A DNA stretch of 64,000 bases from NCBI RefSeq assembly GCF_001513745.1, contig NZ_CP013380.1, positions 2,356,001 through 2,420,000 of the forward strand, read 5' to 3'. Below, piece by piece: positions 1 to 8,317 of the stretch. The stretch is from Burkholderia humptydooensis. Its GTDB lineage: Bacteria; Pseudomonadota; Gammaproteobacteria; Burkholderiales; Burkholderiaceae. Below the pieces are notes generated by a model, which was not told where the DNA came from, searched no databases, and worked only from the letters and a program-made list of their open reading frames with translations. Within the stretch, counting starts at the first letter, position 1, and every line of letters starts with the position of its first letter. Both the position numbers and the translations under genes were made by a program.

Positions 1-1
1 C

Positions 2-457
2 ATCGGCGCGATCGTGGGCGGCCTCACGTTCGGCTGGTTGTCCGAACGCATCGGCCGCCGCCGCGCGATCTTCATCGCCGCGCTGATCGCGCTGCCCGTG
101 CTGCCGCTGTGGGCGTTCTCGGCGGGCACGCTCGCGCTCGCCGCGGGCGCGTTCCTGATGCAGATCTCGGTGCAGGGCGCATGGGGCGTGATCCCCGTGC
201 ACCTGAACGAGATCTCGCCGGACGAGATTCGCGCGACGTTCCCCGGCTTCGTCTATCAGCTCGGCAATCTGCTCGCGTCGGGCAACGCGACGATGCAGGC
301 GCAGCTCGCGGTCGATCACGGCAACGACTACAGCATGGCGCTCGCGACGGTCGCGGGCATCGTCGCCGTCGTCATCTGCGTTTTAATTGTGTTCAGCCGC
401 GAACGACGCGGGATCGACATGACGCAAACGGCCGCGATGGGCTCGACGACCGGATGA
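2..457 (+). CDS. MFS transporter, C-terminal part (cut by window edge)
   Basis: The frame is open from the first bases, so the N-terminus lies outside the window. The visible 151 residues begin IGAIVGGLTFGWLSERIGRRRA, which carries the conserved major facilitator loop pattern (G-x-L-x-x-R-x-G-R-R) between membrane helices. Four or five further hydrophobic helices follow, and the protein ends in a short polar tail. The sequence NEISPDEIRATFPGFVYQLGNLL resembles the sialate/sugar-acid proton symporter type of MFS, but the substrate cannot be read from this piece. The next gene is a TetR regulator 217 bases downstream on the same strand. Confidence 0.85.
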   Translation: MGAIVGGLTFGWLSERIGRRRAIFIAALIALPVLPLWAFSAGTLALAAGAFLMQISVQGAWGVIPVHLNEISPDEIRATFPGFVYQLGNLLASGNATMQAQLAVDHGNDYSMALATVAGIVAVVICVLIVFSRERRGIDMTQTAAMGSTTG

Positions 458-673
458 CCTCGCGCGCGGCGGCGCACCATCGCGCAAGCGCGCGTCGCGC
501 TGCGCGCGGCGCACCGTTCATGCTGCATCGCACTGTATGCTCTAGAGGATTTTGTCCATAAAGAACGCTTGCCGCCGCCCCGCGCCGCTTTTTATCTTAA
601 TGAAAACGGCTGTTTCAATTACAGATTTGAATCGCTTGTTCGCGTACCGGGAAACCGGCAAGGGAGGCGGAAC

Positions 674-1630
674 ATGGCAGTTCGACAAGCCAGCCGGCAA
701 TCCGGCGGGACGAAGGCGCGCATCCTGGATGCGGCCGAAGATCTTTTCATCGAGCATGGCTTCGAAGCGATGTCGATGCGGCAAATCACATCGCGCGCCG
801 CGGTGAATCTCGCCGCGGTCAACTATCACTTCGGCAGCAAGGAAGCGCTCATCCACGCGATGCTGTCGCGACGCCTCGATCAACTGAACGAGGAGCGCCT
901 GCGCATCCTCGATCGGTTCGACGCGCAACTCGGCCCGCACGTCACCTGCGAGCACGTGCTGGGCGCGATGTTCATTCCGGCGCTGCAGGCGTCGCGCGAT
1001 CCGCAGCGCGGCGGCCGCGCGTTCCTGAGGCTCATCGGCCGCGCGTACACCGATCCGTCGGCGTTCGTGCGCAACTTCCTGACCGCGCACTACGCAACCG
1101 TCGCCGGCCGCTTCTTCGACGCATTCCAGCGCGCGCTGCCGAACCTGCCGCGCGCGGAGCTCGGCTGGCGGCTGCACTACGCGATCGGCGCGCTGTCCGG
1201 CGCGCTCGCGGGCGCGGAGACGGAGAGCCTCATCGACGAATTCACGCAAGGCCGCACGATGAACGACGTGCAGATGATCGCGCGGCTGTCCGCGCTGATC
1301 GTCGCGGCGCTGAACGCGCCGATGCCCGACGCGACGCAGCTCGCGATCTTCGCATCGGTGCTCGACGGCGCGGCGGCCTCGGCCAGCGCGACGATGCAGC
1401 CTGCCGGACCGCTTGCGCCCGCGCCCGCCGCCGCGCCGTCCGCAGCGCCCGCACTCGTGCCGGCCGCCGCCGTGTCGGCGCTCGCGCCAAGCGCCGCGCC
1501 GCCGGCTCCGGTCGCGCCGGCGTCCGCCGCGCCGATGCCGGCGGCCCCCGCGGCGCCGGCGTCACCCCGCACCGAGGCGTTCGCGGCCGAGCCGGTCGGC
1601 GCGGCCGCGCACGAGACGCACGCGACCTGA
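674..1630 (+). CDS. TetR/AcrR family transcriptional regulator
   Basis: 318 residues. I chose the ATG at 674 because AGGGAGG sits just upstream and the product starts directly before the TetR DNA-binding domain. The helix-turn-helix covers about residues 13-60 (KARILDAAEDLF, then the recognition part AAVNLAAVNYHFGSKEAL). A ligand/dimer domain of the TetR_C type follows to about residue 225. The last roughly 80 residues are almost only Ala, Pro and Ser, probably a disordered tail added to a normal regulator of about 220 residues. The acyl-CoA ligase gene lies 184 bases downstream in the same direction, so control of fatty-acid metabolism is plausible but inferred. Confidence 0.85.
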   Translation: MAVRQASRQSGGTKARILDAAEDLFIEHGFEAMSMRQITSRAAVNLAAVNYHFGSKEALIHAMLSRRLDQLNEERLRILDRFDAQLGPHVTCEHVLGAMFIPALQASRDPQRGGRAFLRLIGRAYTDPSAFVRNFLTAHYATVAGRFFDAFQRALPNLPRAELGWRLHYAIGALSGALAGAETESLIDEFTQGRTMNDVQMIARLSALIVAALNAPMPDATQLAIFASVLDGAAASASATMQPAGPLAPAPAAAPSAAPALVPAAAVSALAPSAAPPAPVAPASAAPMPAAPAAPASPRTEAFAAEPVGAAAHETHAT

Positions 1631-1814
1631 GAAGGCTCGCGCACCGCGAACGCCGGCCGCGCGGTGCGCGACTGCACGGGGCGGCGCTGACATATCGCGA
1701 CCCGGCGCCCGCCTTTTCGGCGCCCACCCCGGCACGCGCATCGCGCGGCGAGTTCGCGCAACGCGCCGCCGACGCCCGCGCGCCGGCCCATACCAACGAT
1801 TCAGGAGACAAGCG

Positions 1815-3587
1815 ATGACCGCCCCCGTTGCGCCCGCCCACGCCCACACGCAAGCGCCGAACACCGACGGCATCTGGTACGCGTCGTACCCGAAAGGCGT
1901 GCCGCACGACATCGACGTCACGCAGTACGAATCGCTTGCTCAGTACTTCGACGAATGCACGACGCGCTATGCGCAGCGCATCGCCTTCATCAGCGCGGGC
2001 GCGCGGATGACCTATGCGGCGCTCGCGCACAAGGCGGCCGCGTTCGCGTCGTATCTGCAGAGCCTCGGCGTGAAGCCGGGCGACCGCGTCGCGATCATGC
2101 TGCCGAACACGTTCCAGTATCCGGTCACGCTGTTCGGCACGCTGAAGACGGGCGCGATCGTCGTCAACGTGAATCCGCTCTACACGGTGCGCGAGCTTGC
2201 GCATCAACTGAAGGACAGCGGCGCGCAGACGATCGTCGTGTTCGAGAACTTCGCGAAGACGCTGCAGGACGCGCTGCCCGAGACGCAGATCAAGCACGTC
2301 GTCGTGACCGCGCTCGGCGATCTGCTCGCCGACGGCCTCAATCCGAAAGGCCGGCTGATCAACTTCGTGCTCAAGCACGTGAAGAAGCTCGTGCCGGCGT
2401 ATCGGCTGCCCCAGGCCGTGCGCCTGCGCGCGGCGCTCGCGGCCGGCGCGAGGAAGGCGCCCGCGCCCGTTGCGATCAAGCGCGATGATCTCGCGTTCCT
2501 GCAATACACGGGCGGCACGACAGGCGTCGCGAAAGGCGCGATGCTCACGCACGGCAACCTGATCGCGAACCTGCTGCAGGCGAAGACGTGGATCGAGGAT
2601 CAACTGACGGGCGACGTCGAGACGGTGCTCACGCCGCTGCCGCTCTATCACATCTATTCGCTGACGGTGAACGCGTTCATCTTCCTCGGCCTCGGCGGGC
2701 GCAACATCCTGATCGCGAACCCGCGCGACACGAAGATGATGATGAAGATCCTGCGTCACGAGACCTTCACGGGCATCACCGGCATCAACACGCTCTACAA
2801 CGCGTTCCTCGACAACGAGGAATTCCGCAAGCGCGACTTCTCGAAGCTCAAGCTCGCGATGGCGGGCGGCATGGCGATGCAGCGCGCGGTCGCCGAGCGC
2901 TTCGAGCAGGTGACCGGCTGCCCGATCGTCGAAGGCTACGGGCTCACCGAGTGCTCGCCGATCGTCACGATGAACCCATACGACGCGAACGAGAAGCGCG
3001 CGTTCAGCGGCTCGATCGGGCTGCCCGCGCCTTCGACGATCGTGCGCTTTCGCAAGGAGGACGGCGCATGGGCGAACGTCGGCGAGCCGGGCGAGCTGTG
3101 CGTGCACGGCCCGCAGGTGATGCGCGGCTACTGGCAGCGCCCCGACGAGACCGCGAAGGTGATCGACGCCGACGGCTGGCTCGCGACGGGCGACATCGGC
3201 GTGATGGACGAGCAGGGCTTCATCCGCCTGATCGACCGCAAGAAGGACATGATCCTCGTGTCGGGCTTCAACGTGTATCCGAACGAGATCGAAGACGTGC
3301 TCGTGTCGCATCCGGGCATCCGCGAAGCGGCGGCGATCGGCATTCCCGATCCCGTGCATGGCGAGCGCATCAAGGTGTTCGTCGTGCCTCGCGATGCGTC
3401 GCTGACGGTCGAGGACGTGCTCGCGCACTGCCGGAAGAACCTGACGGGCTACAAGATGCCGAGGGCCGTCGAGTTCCGCGACGCGCTGCCGCAGACCAAC
3501 GTCGGCAAGATCCTGCGCCGCGCGCTGCGCGACGAGGAACTCGCGAAGCTCGCGAACGCGCCTGCCGATCCGTCGGCGAAGCACTGA
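1815..3587 (+). CDS. fadD: Long-chain fatty-acid--CoA ligase (FadD type)
   Basis: 590 residues of the ANL adenylating superfamily. The enzyme activates a fatty acid with ATP and CoA to acyl-CoA, the entry step of beta-oxidation and exogenous lipid use. Visible motifs are the P-loop YTGGTTGVAKGA near residue 231, EGYGLTECSP (A5), the hinge region with GWLATGDIG and IDRKKDMI, and the C-terminal lysine region TNVGKILRR. Length and motif order match FadD. The ATG at 1815 has AGGAG eight bases upstream. The preceding TetR gene may regulate it. A sister AMP-ligase with another chain preference cannot be excluded. Confidence 0.9.
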   Translation: MTAPVAPAHAHTQAPNTDGIWYASYPKGVPHDIDVTQYESLAQYFDECTTRYAQRIAFISAGARMTYAALAHKAAAFASYLQSLGVKPGDRVAIMLPNTFQYPVTLFGTLKTGAIVVNVNPLYTVRELAHQLKDSGAQTIVVFENFAKTLQDALPETQIKHVVVTALGDLLADGLNPKGRLINFVLKHVKKLVPAYRLPQAVRLRAALAAGARKAPAPVAIKRDDLAFLQYTGGTTGVAKGAMLTHGNLIANLLQAKTWIEDQLTGDVETVLTPLPLYHIYSLTVNAFIFLGLGGRNILIANPRDTKMMMKILRHETFTGITGINTLYNAFLDNEEFRKRDFSKLKLAMAGGMAMQRAVAERFEQVTGCPIVEGYGLTECSPIVTMNPYDANEKRAFSGSIGLPAPSTIVRFRKEDGAWANVGEPGELCVHGPQVMRGYWQRPDETAKVIDADGWLATGDIGVMDEQGFIRLIDRKKDMILVSGFNVYPNEIEDVLVSHPGIREAAAIGIPDPVHGERIKVFVVPRDASLTVEDVLAHCRKNLTGYKMPRAVEFRDALPQTNVGKILRRALRDEELAKLANAPADPSAKH

Positions 3588-3646
3588 TCCGGGCGGACCG
3601 CGAAAGCCCCTCAACAGGATTCTTGATCGCGTTCTGGGAGGAATGC

Positions 3647-4624
3647 ATGTCGTACGCGTCACCACAACACCCGTCTTCGTCGTCGCGAACACGATTCGCA
3701 CGGCGCCGTCTCGCCGCCGCGTCGGCCGTGGCCGCGCTCTCGCTCGTGCCCGTGCTCGTGCTCGGCCAAGGCGCCGCGCACGCGCAGGCCGACGCCGAGG
3801 CGAGCGCCGCCGTCGAACCCGGCGCGCCGGGCGCGGCGCTGCCGCCCGAGCTCGCGAAGGTCGCGAAGCTGCCCGCCGACCAGCAGGCGCGCTGGCTGCG
3901 CACGGCCGCGCGTCAGGGCACGCTCGAAAAGCTCGACGACGCGACGCTCACAGCGCTCTTCGAGTCGCTCGATCCGCAGACCGTGCCGGATTACGTCGCG
4001 GCGGGACCGATCGGCCATCCGTCGTACCAATTCACGATGCTGCGCCAGGAGCGCATCAGCGGCAAATGGCCGGATACGCCCGACCACATGTTCGTCAAGG
4101 TGACGCGCGGCCCGCTGCGCGTCTACGCGAAGTGGCTGCCGGACGGCGCGCATTCGGGCCAGGAAGTGATCTACGATTCGACGAAGCGCGCCGACGAAAT
4201 GTACGGCCACCTGGGCGGCCTGCTCGGCAAGCTGCCGATGTGGACGGCCGTCGACGGCACGCTCGCGCGCGCGCAATCGAATCACCAGGTGCGCGATCTC
4301 GGCACCGAGTTCGTCGCGAACCTGTTCCTGAGCGAGGCGAAGAAGTACCGCGACGCGGGCGTGCTGAAGCCGACGCACGTCGAGGCGAAGACGATCAAGG
4401 GCGTGCGCGTCGTCGCCCTCACCTACGAGACGCCCGGCGGCCGGCCGCAGTTCTACGCGAAGAAGGAAACGCTCGGGCTCGACTTGCGGCAGCCGTACTT
4501 CCGAACCGTCGAATCGTACGACAACGACGGGCGCCTGTTCGAGAAGGTCGTGTTCGAGAAGATCACGCCGAAATCGCTCGACGAAACGGCGTTCGATCCG
4601 AAGAATCCCGATTACACATTCTGA
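3647..4624 (+). CDS. DUF1571 exported protein
   Basis: 325 residues. The start at 3647 follows GGGAGGA. The N-terminus is long and Arg-rich, followed by a hydrophobic stretch (AAASAVAALSLVPVLVLGQGAAHAQA) that looks like a signal peptide cleaved near residue 45. The mature part has the features I associate with DUF1571: a FxxxxRQERISGKW-like segment, followed by repeated beta-type segments and a conserved GxxFEKVVF region. The function of DUF1571 is unknown to me. It lies 59 bases after fadD and shares its strand, and a strong terminator follows it, so fadD and this gene probably form one transcription unit. Confidence 0.7.
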   Translation: MSYASPQHPSSSSRTRFARRRLAAASAVAALSLVPVLVLGQGAAHAQADAEASAAVEPGAPGAALPPELAKVAKLPADQQARWLRTAARQGTLEKLDDATLTALFESLDPQTVPDYVAAGPIGHPSYQFTMLRQERISGKWPDTPDHMFVKVTRGPLRVYAKWLPDGAHSGQEVIYDSTKRADEMYGHLGGLLGKLPMWTAVDGTLARAQSNHQVRDLGTEFVANLFLSEAKKYRDAGVLKPTHVEAKTIKGVRVVALTYETPGGRPQFYAKKETLGLDLRQPYFRTVESYDNDGRLFEKVVFEKITPKSLDETAFDPKNPDYTF

Positions 4625-4667
4625 TTCGTCATCGCCGTGTCATGAACGGCGGCGGCGGGCTGCGATG

Positions 4668-4710
4668 AAAAACGCCGCGCGGACCATCACGGCCCGCGCG
4701 GCGTTTTTTT
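4668..4710. terminator. Bidirectional rho-independent terminator
   Basis: A 12-base GC-rich stem (AACGCCGCGCGG pairing with CCGCGCGGCGTT) is flanked by an A-run on the left and a T-run on the right. It sits between the converging DUF1571 gene and the minus-strand small gene, so it can stop both transcripts. Confidence 0.85.
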
Positions 4711-4760
4711 CGTTGCGGCGGCGCGACGGGCCCGCCGCGGCGGCAGGCCGGATCGCGTGG

Positions 4761-5039
4761 TCAATCGTCATCGTCGTCGTGATGGCGGTGCCACTTGCGC
4801 CAGTGCTTGCGATAGTGCTTCCAGTAGTCTTCGTCATCGTCGCCGCGCCAGCCGCCGTAGTACGCCGGGTAGCCGACGACCGCGGGCTGCGGCGCGACAT
4901 AGACGGGTTCCGGCGCCACATACACCGGCGCGACAGGCACGCCGACGCCGATCGACAGATCGACACCGCCCGCCGTCGCGGCGCCCGATGCCATGAGCGC
5001 CGCGACGCCCAGCATCGTGCTCGTCAGTAACTTTTTCAT
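4761..5039 (-). CDS. Small exported protein with His/Asp-rich tail
   Basis: 92 residues from MKKLLTSTMLG. An upstream in-frame ATG would add ten polar residues before the signal peptide, so I chose the inner start, which has a GAGGTGA sequence upstream. The signal peptide ends about residue 23 (SGAATAG). The mature part is rich in Val, Pro and Tyr, with a repeated VYVAPEP/VYVAPQP pattern. It ends in a highly charged tail of Lys, Arg, Trp and His followed by five Asp. Such a tail could bind divalent metal or nucleic acid, but no known domain is recognisable. A weak sigma-54-like element lies about 80 bases upstream. Convergent with DUF1571. Confidence 0.75.
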   Translation of the reverse strand: MKKLLTSTMLGVAALMASGAATAGGVDLSIGVGVPVAPVYVAPEPVYVAPQPAVVGYPAYYGGWRGDDDEDYWKHYRKHWRKWHRHHDDDDD

Positions 5040-5114
5040 GTTCGTCACCTCACCTCGTTTCGCCGGCATGGCCGGCCTTCTGCACGCACTCTATCGGACC
5101 TGCGCGGCGGCAGG

Positions 5115-5130
5115 TGCAACGGCCGTGCGA
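5115..5130 (-). promoter_or_regulatory. Weak sigma-54-like element upstream of the His/Asp-rich protein gene
   Basis: Read on the minus strand this is TCGCACG-N4-TTGCA. It matches the -24/-12 consensus TGGCACG-N4-TTGCA except that the first G of the normally invariant GG is C. Transcription would begin near 5104, about 65 bases before the start codon at 5039. GTAAC motifs lie just upstream at 5136-5151. The changed GG makes the call doubtful. The rest of the 5040-5349 gap holds the hfq2 promoter region; no other gene is seen there. Confidence 0.25.
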
Positions 5131-5349
5131 GACCTGTAACCCGACGTAACGAAAATGCGCGCCAACGCGCATTGGCCGATCGGACGGATCGCGCAAACGC
5201 GCGGGACCGTCTATAGTGGGTAACGGTTGGACACAAACGCTCGCGCGCGCATCGGGTTCGAACAGGGTAAAATCCCGCCAAACGCTGTGTAAGTTCGCAT
5301 GCGGCGAAACGCATAACTCTTAATTGACGCCGGCACCTGCCGCTTTTTA

Positions 5350-5946
5350 ATGGCCAATCCTGCAGAATCCCATCCGCAAAACGACTTCATCAATGCCGCG
5401 CGCAAGGAACGCAAGCGCGTCGAAATTTATCTCGTCAACGGTATTCGCCTGACGGGATGCATCGAGTCGTTCGACCAGTACCTGGTGATGCTGCGCACGC
5501 CCGTCGGCCTGCAAGGCATCTATAAACGCGCCATCTCGACGATCCAGCTCGACACGGGCGGCTCCCGTCCGGGCGGCGGCCGCGGCCCGCGCGCGGGCGG
5601 CCCCCACGGCGGCGGCGGTCGCCCCGGCGGCCGCGAAGGTGGCGGTCACGGTCCGTACGGCTCGCACGGCGGCCCGCGCGGCGAAGGCGGCGGCTATGGC
5701 GCTCGCGAATCGCGCGGCGATGGCGGCTATGGCTCCCGCGAACCGCGCGGCGACGGCGGCTACGGCTCGCGCGAACCCCGCGGCGACGGCGGCTATGGCG
5801 CGCGCGAACCGCGCGAGCCCCGCGAGTCTTACGGCGCGCCGCAAGAAGGCGCATCGGCGCCCTCCGGCACGCAGGAGCGCAACGGCAACGGCCCCGTGAT
5901 CGTCACGCGCCGCCGCCGTTCGCTCGGTCCGACCGACGGCCAATAA
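5350..5946 (+). CDS. hfq2: Hfq2-type RNA chaperone with long Gly/Arg tail
   Basis: 198 residues. Residues 10-75 are an Sm/Hfq fold: [39 protein letters not shown] is Sm1, and the Sm2 motif reads IYKRAIST where E. coli Hfq has YKHAIST. Hfq forms a hexameric ring that binds sRNA and mRNA. Unlike housekeeping Hfq of about 80-100 residues, this one has a tail of roughly 120 residues of GGG, PRG and repeated [11 protein letters not shown] units. This fits the second, longer Hfq of Burkholderia (Hfq2). The gene stands alone, with an ATG at 5350 and a terminator 20 bases after the stop. The housekeeping hfq is not in this window. Confidence 0.9.
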   Translation: MANPAESHPQNDFINAARKERKRVEIYLVNGIRLTGCIESFDQYLVMLRTPVGLQGIYKRAISTIQLDTGGSRPGGGRGPRAGGPHGGGGRPGGREGGGHGPYGSHGGPRGEGGGYGARESRGDGGYGSREPRGDGGYGSREPRGDGGYGAREPREPRESYGAPQEGASAPSGTQERNGNGPVIVTRRRRSLGPTDGQ

Positions 5947-5965
5947 ACCGGCCCCGCCAAATCGA

Positions 5966-5997
5966 AAGGGCAAGCCATCACCGGCTTGCCCTTTTTT
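5966..5997 (+). terminator. Rho-independent terminator of hfq2
   Basis: The stem AAGGGCAAGCC / GGCTTGCCCTT with loop ATCACC is followed by a T-run. It lies 20 bases after the hfq2 stop codon. Confidence 0.9.
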
Positions 5998-6110
5998 GTC
6001 TCAGGCCCGTTCCGGCGTGAACAGGCCCCAGCCTCGCGAGCCCGCGCCACGGCGAATCCCGGGGCCTGCGCGAAGCGGGACCGTCCGATCCCGCCCCATC
6101 CGTGGTGCGA

Positions 6111-6839
6111 TCACCGCATCTTCGGCAATCCTGCGTCGGCTTGCCGCTGCAACGAACGAACCTGCTGCTGCAGCTTGCGCAGTTGATCCTGCCGCTCGCT
6201 CTTCTGCTCCCGCAGCGCGGCCGCCTCGTCGAGCTTGTCCTTCTGCCGGCTCGCGACGGCCTCGCGCTGCTCGCGCGCGATGCTCAGATCCGCCTGCAGC
6301 CGGCTCGCCCGCTCCTGCACGGCGGCGATCTGCCGATCGGTCTGCACTTTCTGCGATTCGAGCTTCGCGGCCTGCAGTTCATTGACCGCGAGCGTCTCGG
6401 ATTGCTTCGCGAAATCGCGGTAGACCGCTTCCGCGCGCGCCTCGCTCGCCGTCCTGATCACGCGCCAGAACGCCCTTTGCTGGAACAGCGCGACAAAATA
6501 CGTGCCTTCCTGGATGTTGAGCAGCAAGCTCGCGCCGTAGCTCCCGTTGTACGTCGTGCGCATTTCGGTCAGCTCGCGCGCCTGAATCTGGCGCTGCAGC
6601 TCGTCGATCGTGCTCCTGCCGTTCGCATCCGCGCTCGCGGCCGCCGCCGGCGCGCCGCCGGGCGCCGACAGATTGACGACGGCCGGCGCCGAGACGCCCG
6701 GCGCCGCCGCCGCGGATGCCGTCAACGCCGGCGACGCAGCGCCGCCTTCGCCTTCCAATGCCTGCGCATGCGCGCCGCAGAGGCCGCCCGCCGCCGCGAT
6801 CGCGACGAAGAGGCGCCCCATTCCCCGTATGTGGCTCAT
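6111..6839 (-). CDS. DUF2968 exported coiled-coil protein
   Basis: 242 residues from MSHIRGMGRLFVAIAAAGG. I use this start because the signal peptide begins there. The signal peptide probably ends after GAHAQA. An Ala/Pro-rich linker (to about residue 70) precedes a domain with DELQRQIQARELTEMRTTYNGSYGASLLLN and YFVALFQQRAFWRVIRT. The C-terminal 100 residues are a strongly heptad-like coiled coil rich in Gln, Glu and Arg. I recognise this as DUF2968, a family of unknown function found mainly in Burkholderia. It is the last gene of the tad-locus block, 70 bases after the sigma-54 activator, and may be a periplasmic or envelope-associated partner. Confidence 0.7.
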   Translation of the reverse strand: MSHIRGMGRLFVAIAAAGGLCGAHAQALEGEGGAASPALTASAAAAPGVSAPAVVNLSAPGGAPAAAASADANGRSTIDELQRQIQARELTEMRTTYNGSYGASLLLNIQEGTYFVALFQQRAFWRVIRTASEARAEAVYRDFAKQSETLAVNELQAAKLESQKVQTDRQIAAVQERASRLQADLSIAREQREAVASRQKDKLDEAAALREQKSERQDQLRKLQQQVRSLQRQADAGLPKMR

Positions 6840-6909
6840 TCTGTTTTTCCTGCTTCGAAGTGTTGTAGTTTTTCGAATGCATGTTCGTCGGCTGCGTCGC
6901 AGCCCTTTT

Positions 6910-8301
6910 TCATTCGCTTTCCCGTGCCTCAGGCTCCTCGTCGAAAATCTGGTATTTGCGCATCTTTTCCCACAGCACCTTGCGGCTGATCCCGAGATGC
7001 TGCGCGGTATCCTGCCGACGCCAACCGTTGGCGTCAAGCGCGGCGATCACGCGGTTGCGCTCGGCCATGTCCCACTTGCTGCGATCGGCGAACACGTCGG
7101 GCGCGCTCTCCGCCGGCACCGGCTGCGCGGCGCTGCGCGCGCGCGCGACGAGCCGCTGCAGCCGCGCCGTGTCCCAGCCGCCCGTCTGCCGCACCGTCAC
7201 GCCGACGCGCTCGGCCAGGTTGCGCAGCTCGCGCACGTTGCCCGGGAAGTACGAATCGGCGACCGCCTCGGCAAGCCAGTAAGGCAGCTCCGGCAGCGCG
7301 GCGAGCCGATCCTCGCCGACGACCGACGCGACGAACGATTTGAAGAGCGCGATCTTGTCGACGGGCCCGCGCTCCTCGAGCGACGGAATGCTCAACTCGA
7401 TCACCGCGAGCCGGTAATACAGGTCCGCCCTGAACAAGCCGTCCTTGACGAGCAGCGGCAGTTTCTTGTTGCTCGCCGCGACGAGCCGGAAGTCCACCTT
7501 GACGGGCGCGGTTGCGCCGATGCGCAGCACCGCGCCGTCCTCGAGCACGCGCAGCAGCTTCACCTGCTGGTAGAGCGGCAGGTCGCCCACTTCGTCGAGA
7601 AAGAGCGTGCCGCCCGCCGCCTGCTCGAAGTAGCCCTTGTGCGTGCCGACCGCGCCCGTGAACGAGCCCTTCGCGTGCCCGAAGAAGAGCGACTCGAACA
7701 GGCCGTCCGGAATCGCGCCGCAGTTGACGGGCACGAACTCCCCCATGCAATAGCGCGAGTGCTTCTCGTGCAGCAGTTGCGCGACCCGCTCCTTGCCGAC
7801 GCCCGTCTCGCCGTGCAGCAGCACGTTCGTGTCGCAGTCGGCAAACGTGTCGACTTCCTGCAGCAGCGCCTGCATGCAGTCCGAATGCGCGACGAGCGTG
7901 CTCGGCTCGAGCGTTTTCGCCGCATGCGCGCGCAGTTGCACCGCGAGCTTCGAGATCATGCCGCGCAGTTCCGCGCACGTGAAATCGAGCGGCAGGATGT
8001 GCGAATACTCGGGCGGATACTGCGACGGATCGTGATCGCGCGCCGCGCCGACCCAGACCACCGGCATGCCGATGTCCGCCTGCCAGGTGCGCAGGAACGC
8101 CGCGCCGCTCTCGATCATCGACACGCTGATGATCGCGAGCGACGGCCGCATCGCGGTTCGATCGGGCGACAGCGCCTCGTTGTCCGCGCGGATCACTTCG
8201 ACGTCGAAGCTCGACATGCAGCGCGCGACCCGGTCGACGATGTCGGCCTTGCCCTCCCAGACGTACAGGTCGAGTCCTTCGATTGCGTTCGTGTTTCTCA
8301 T
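6910..8301 (-). CDS. Sigma-54 activator (enhancer-binding protein) with degenerate receiver domain
   Basis: 463 residues. Residues 1-125 have the alternating fold of a response-regulator receiver. The strand that should end in the phosphorylated Asp reads LAIISVSM, so it has Ser instead. Residues 135-370 form the AAA+ domain: Walker A GETGVGKE (164-171), the sigma-54 contact loop GSFTGA (212-217, consensus GAFTGA), Walker [11 protein letters not shown] (230-239) and PGNVREL. A Fis-type helix-turn-helix ends the protein ([38 protein letters not shown]). This architecture is like FleQ, VpsR or BerB, which sense c-di-GMP rather than phosphate; ligand binding here is not shown. It is 16 bases after tadG and likely co-transcribed with the pilus genes. 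Confidence 0.9.
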   Translation of the reverse strand: MRNTNAIEGLDLYVWEGKADIVDRVARCMSSFDVEVIRADNEALSPDRTAMRPSLAIISVSMIESGAAFLRTWQADIGMPVVWVGAARDHDPSQYPPEYSHILPLDFTCAELRGMISKLAVQLRAHAAKTLEPSTLVAHSDCMQALLQEVDTFADCDTNVLLHGETGVGKERVAQLLHEKHSRYCMGEFVPVNCGAIPDGLFESLFFGHAKGSFTGAVGTHKGYFEQAAGGTLFLDEVGDLPLYQQVKLLRVLEDGAVLRIGATAPVKVDFRLVAASNKKLPLLVKDGLFRADLYYRLAVIELSIPSLEERGPVDKIALFKSFVASVVGEDRLAALPELPYWLAEAVADSYFPGNVRELRNLAERVGVTVRQTGGWDTARLQRLVARARSAAQPVPAESAPDVFADRSKWDMAERNRVIAALDANGWRRQDTAQHLGISRKVLWEKMRKYQIFDEEPEARESE

Positions 8302-8317
8302 CGTTATGCGTGAATCT

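Noticed and set aside
1242..3701. A very long minus-strand open frame (819 codons) across the TetR and fadD genes
   Set aside because: It is Arg/Ala/His-rich shadow coding on the opposite strand of two well-supported genes, typical of high-GC DNA.
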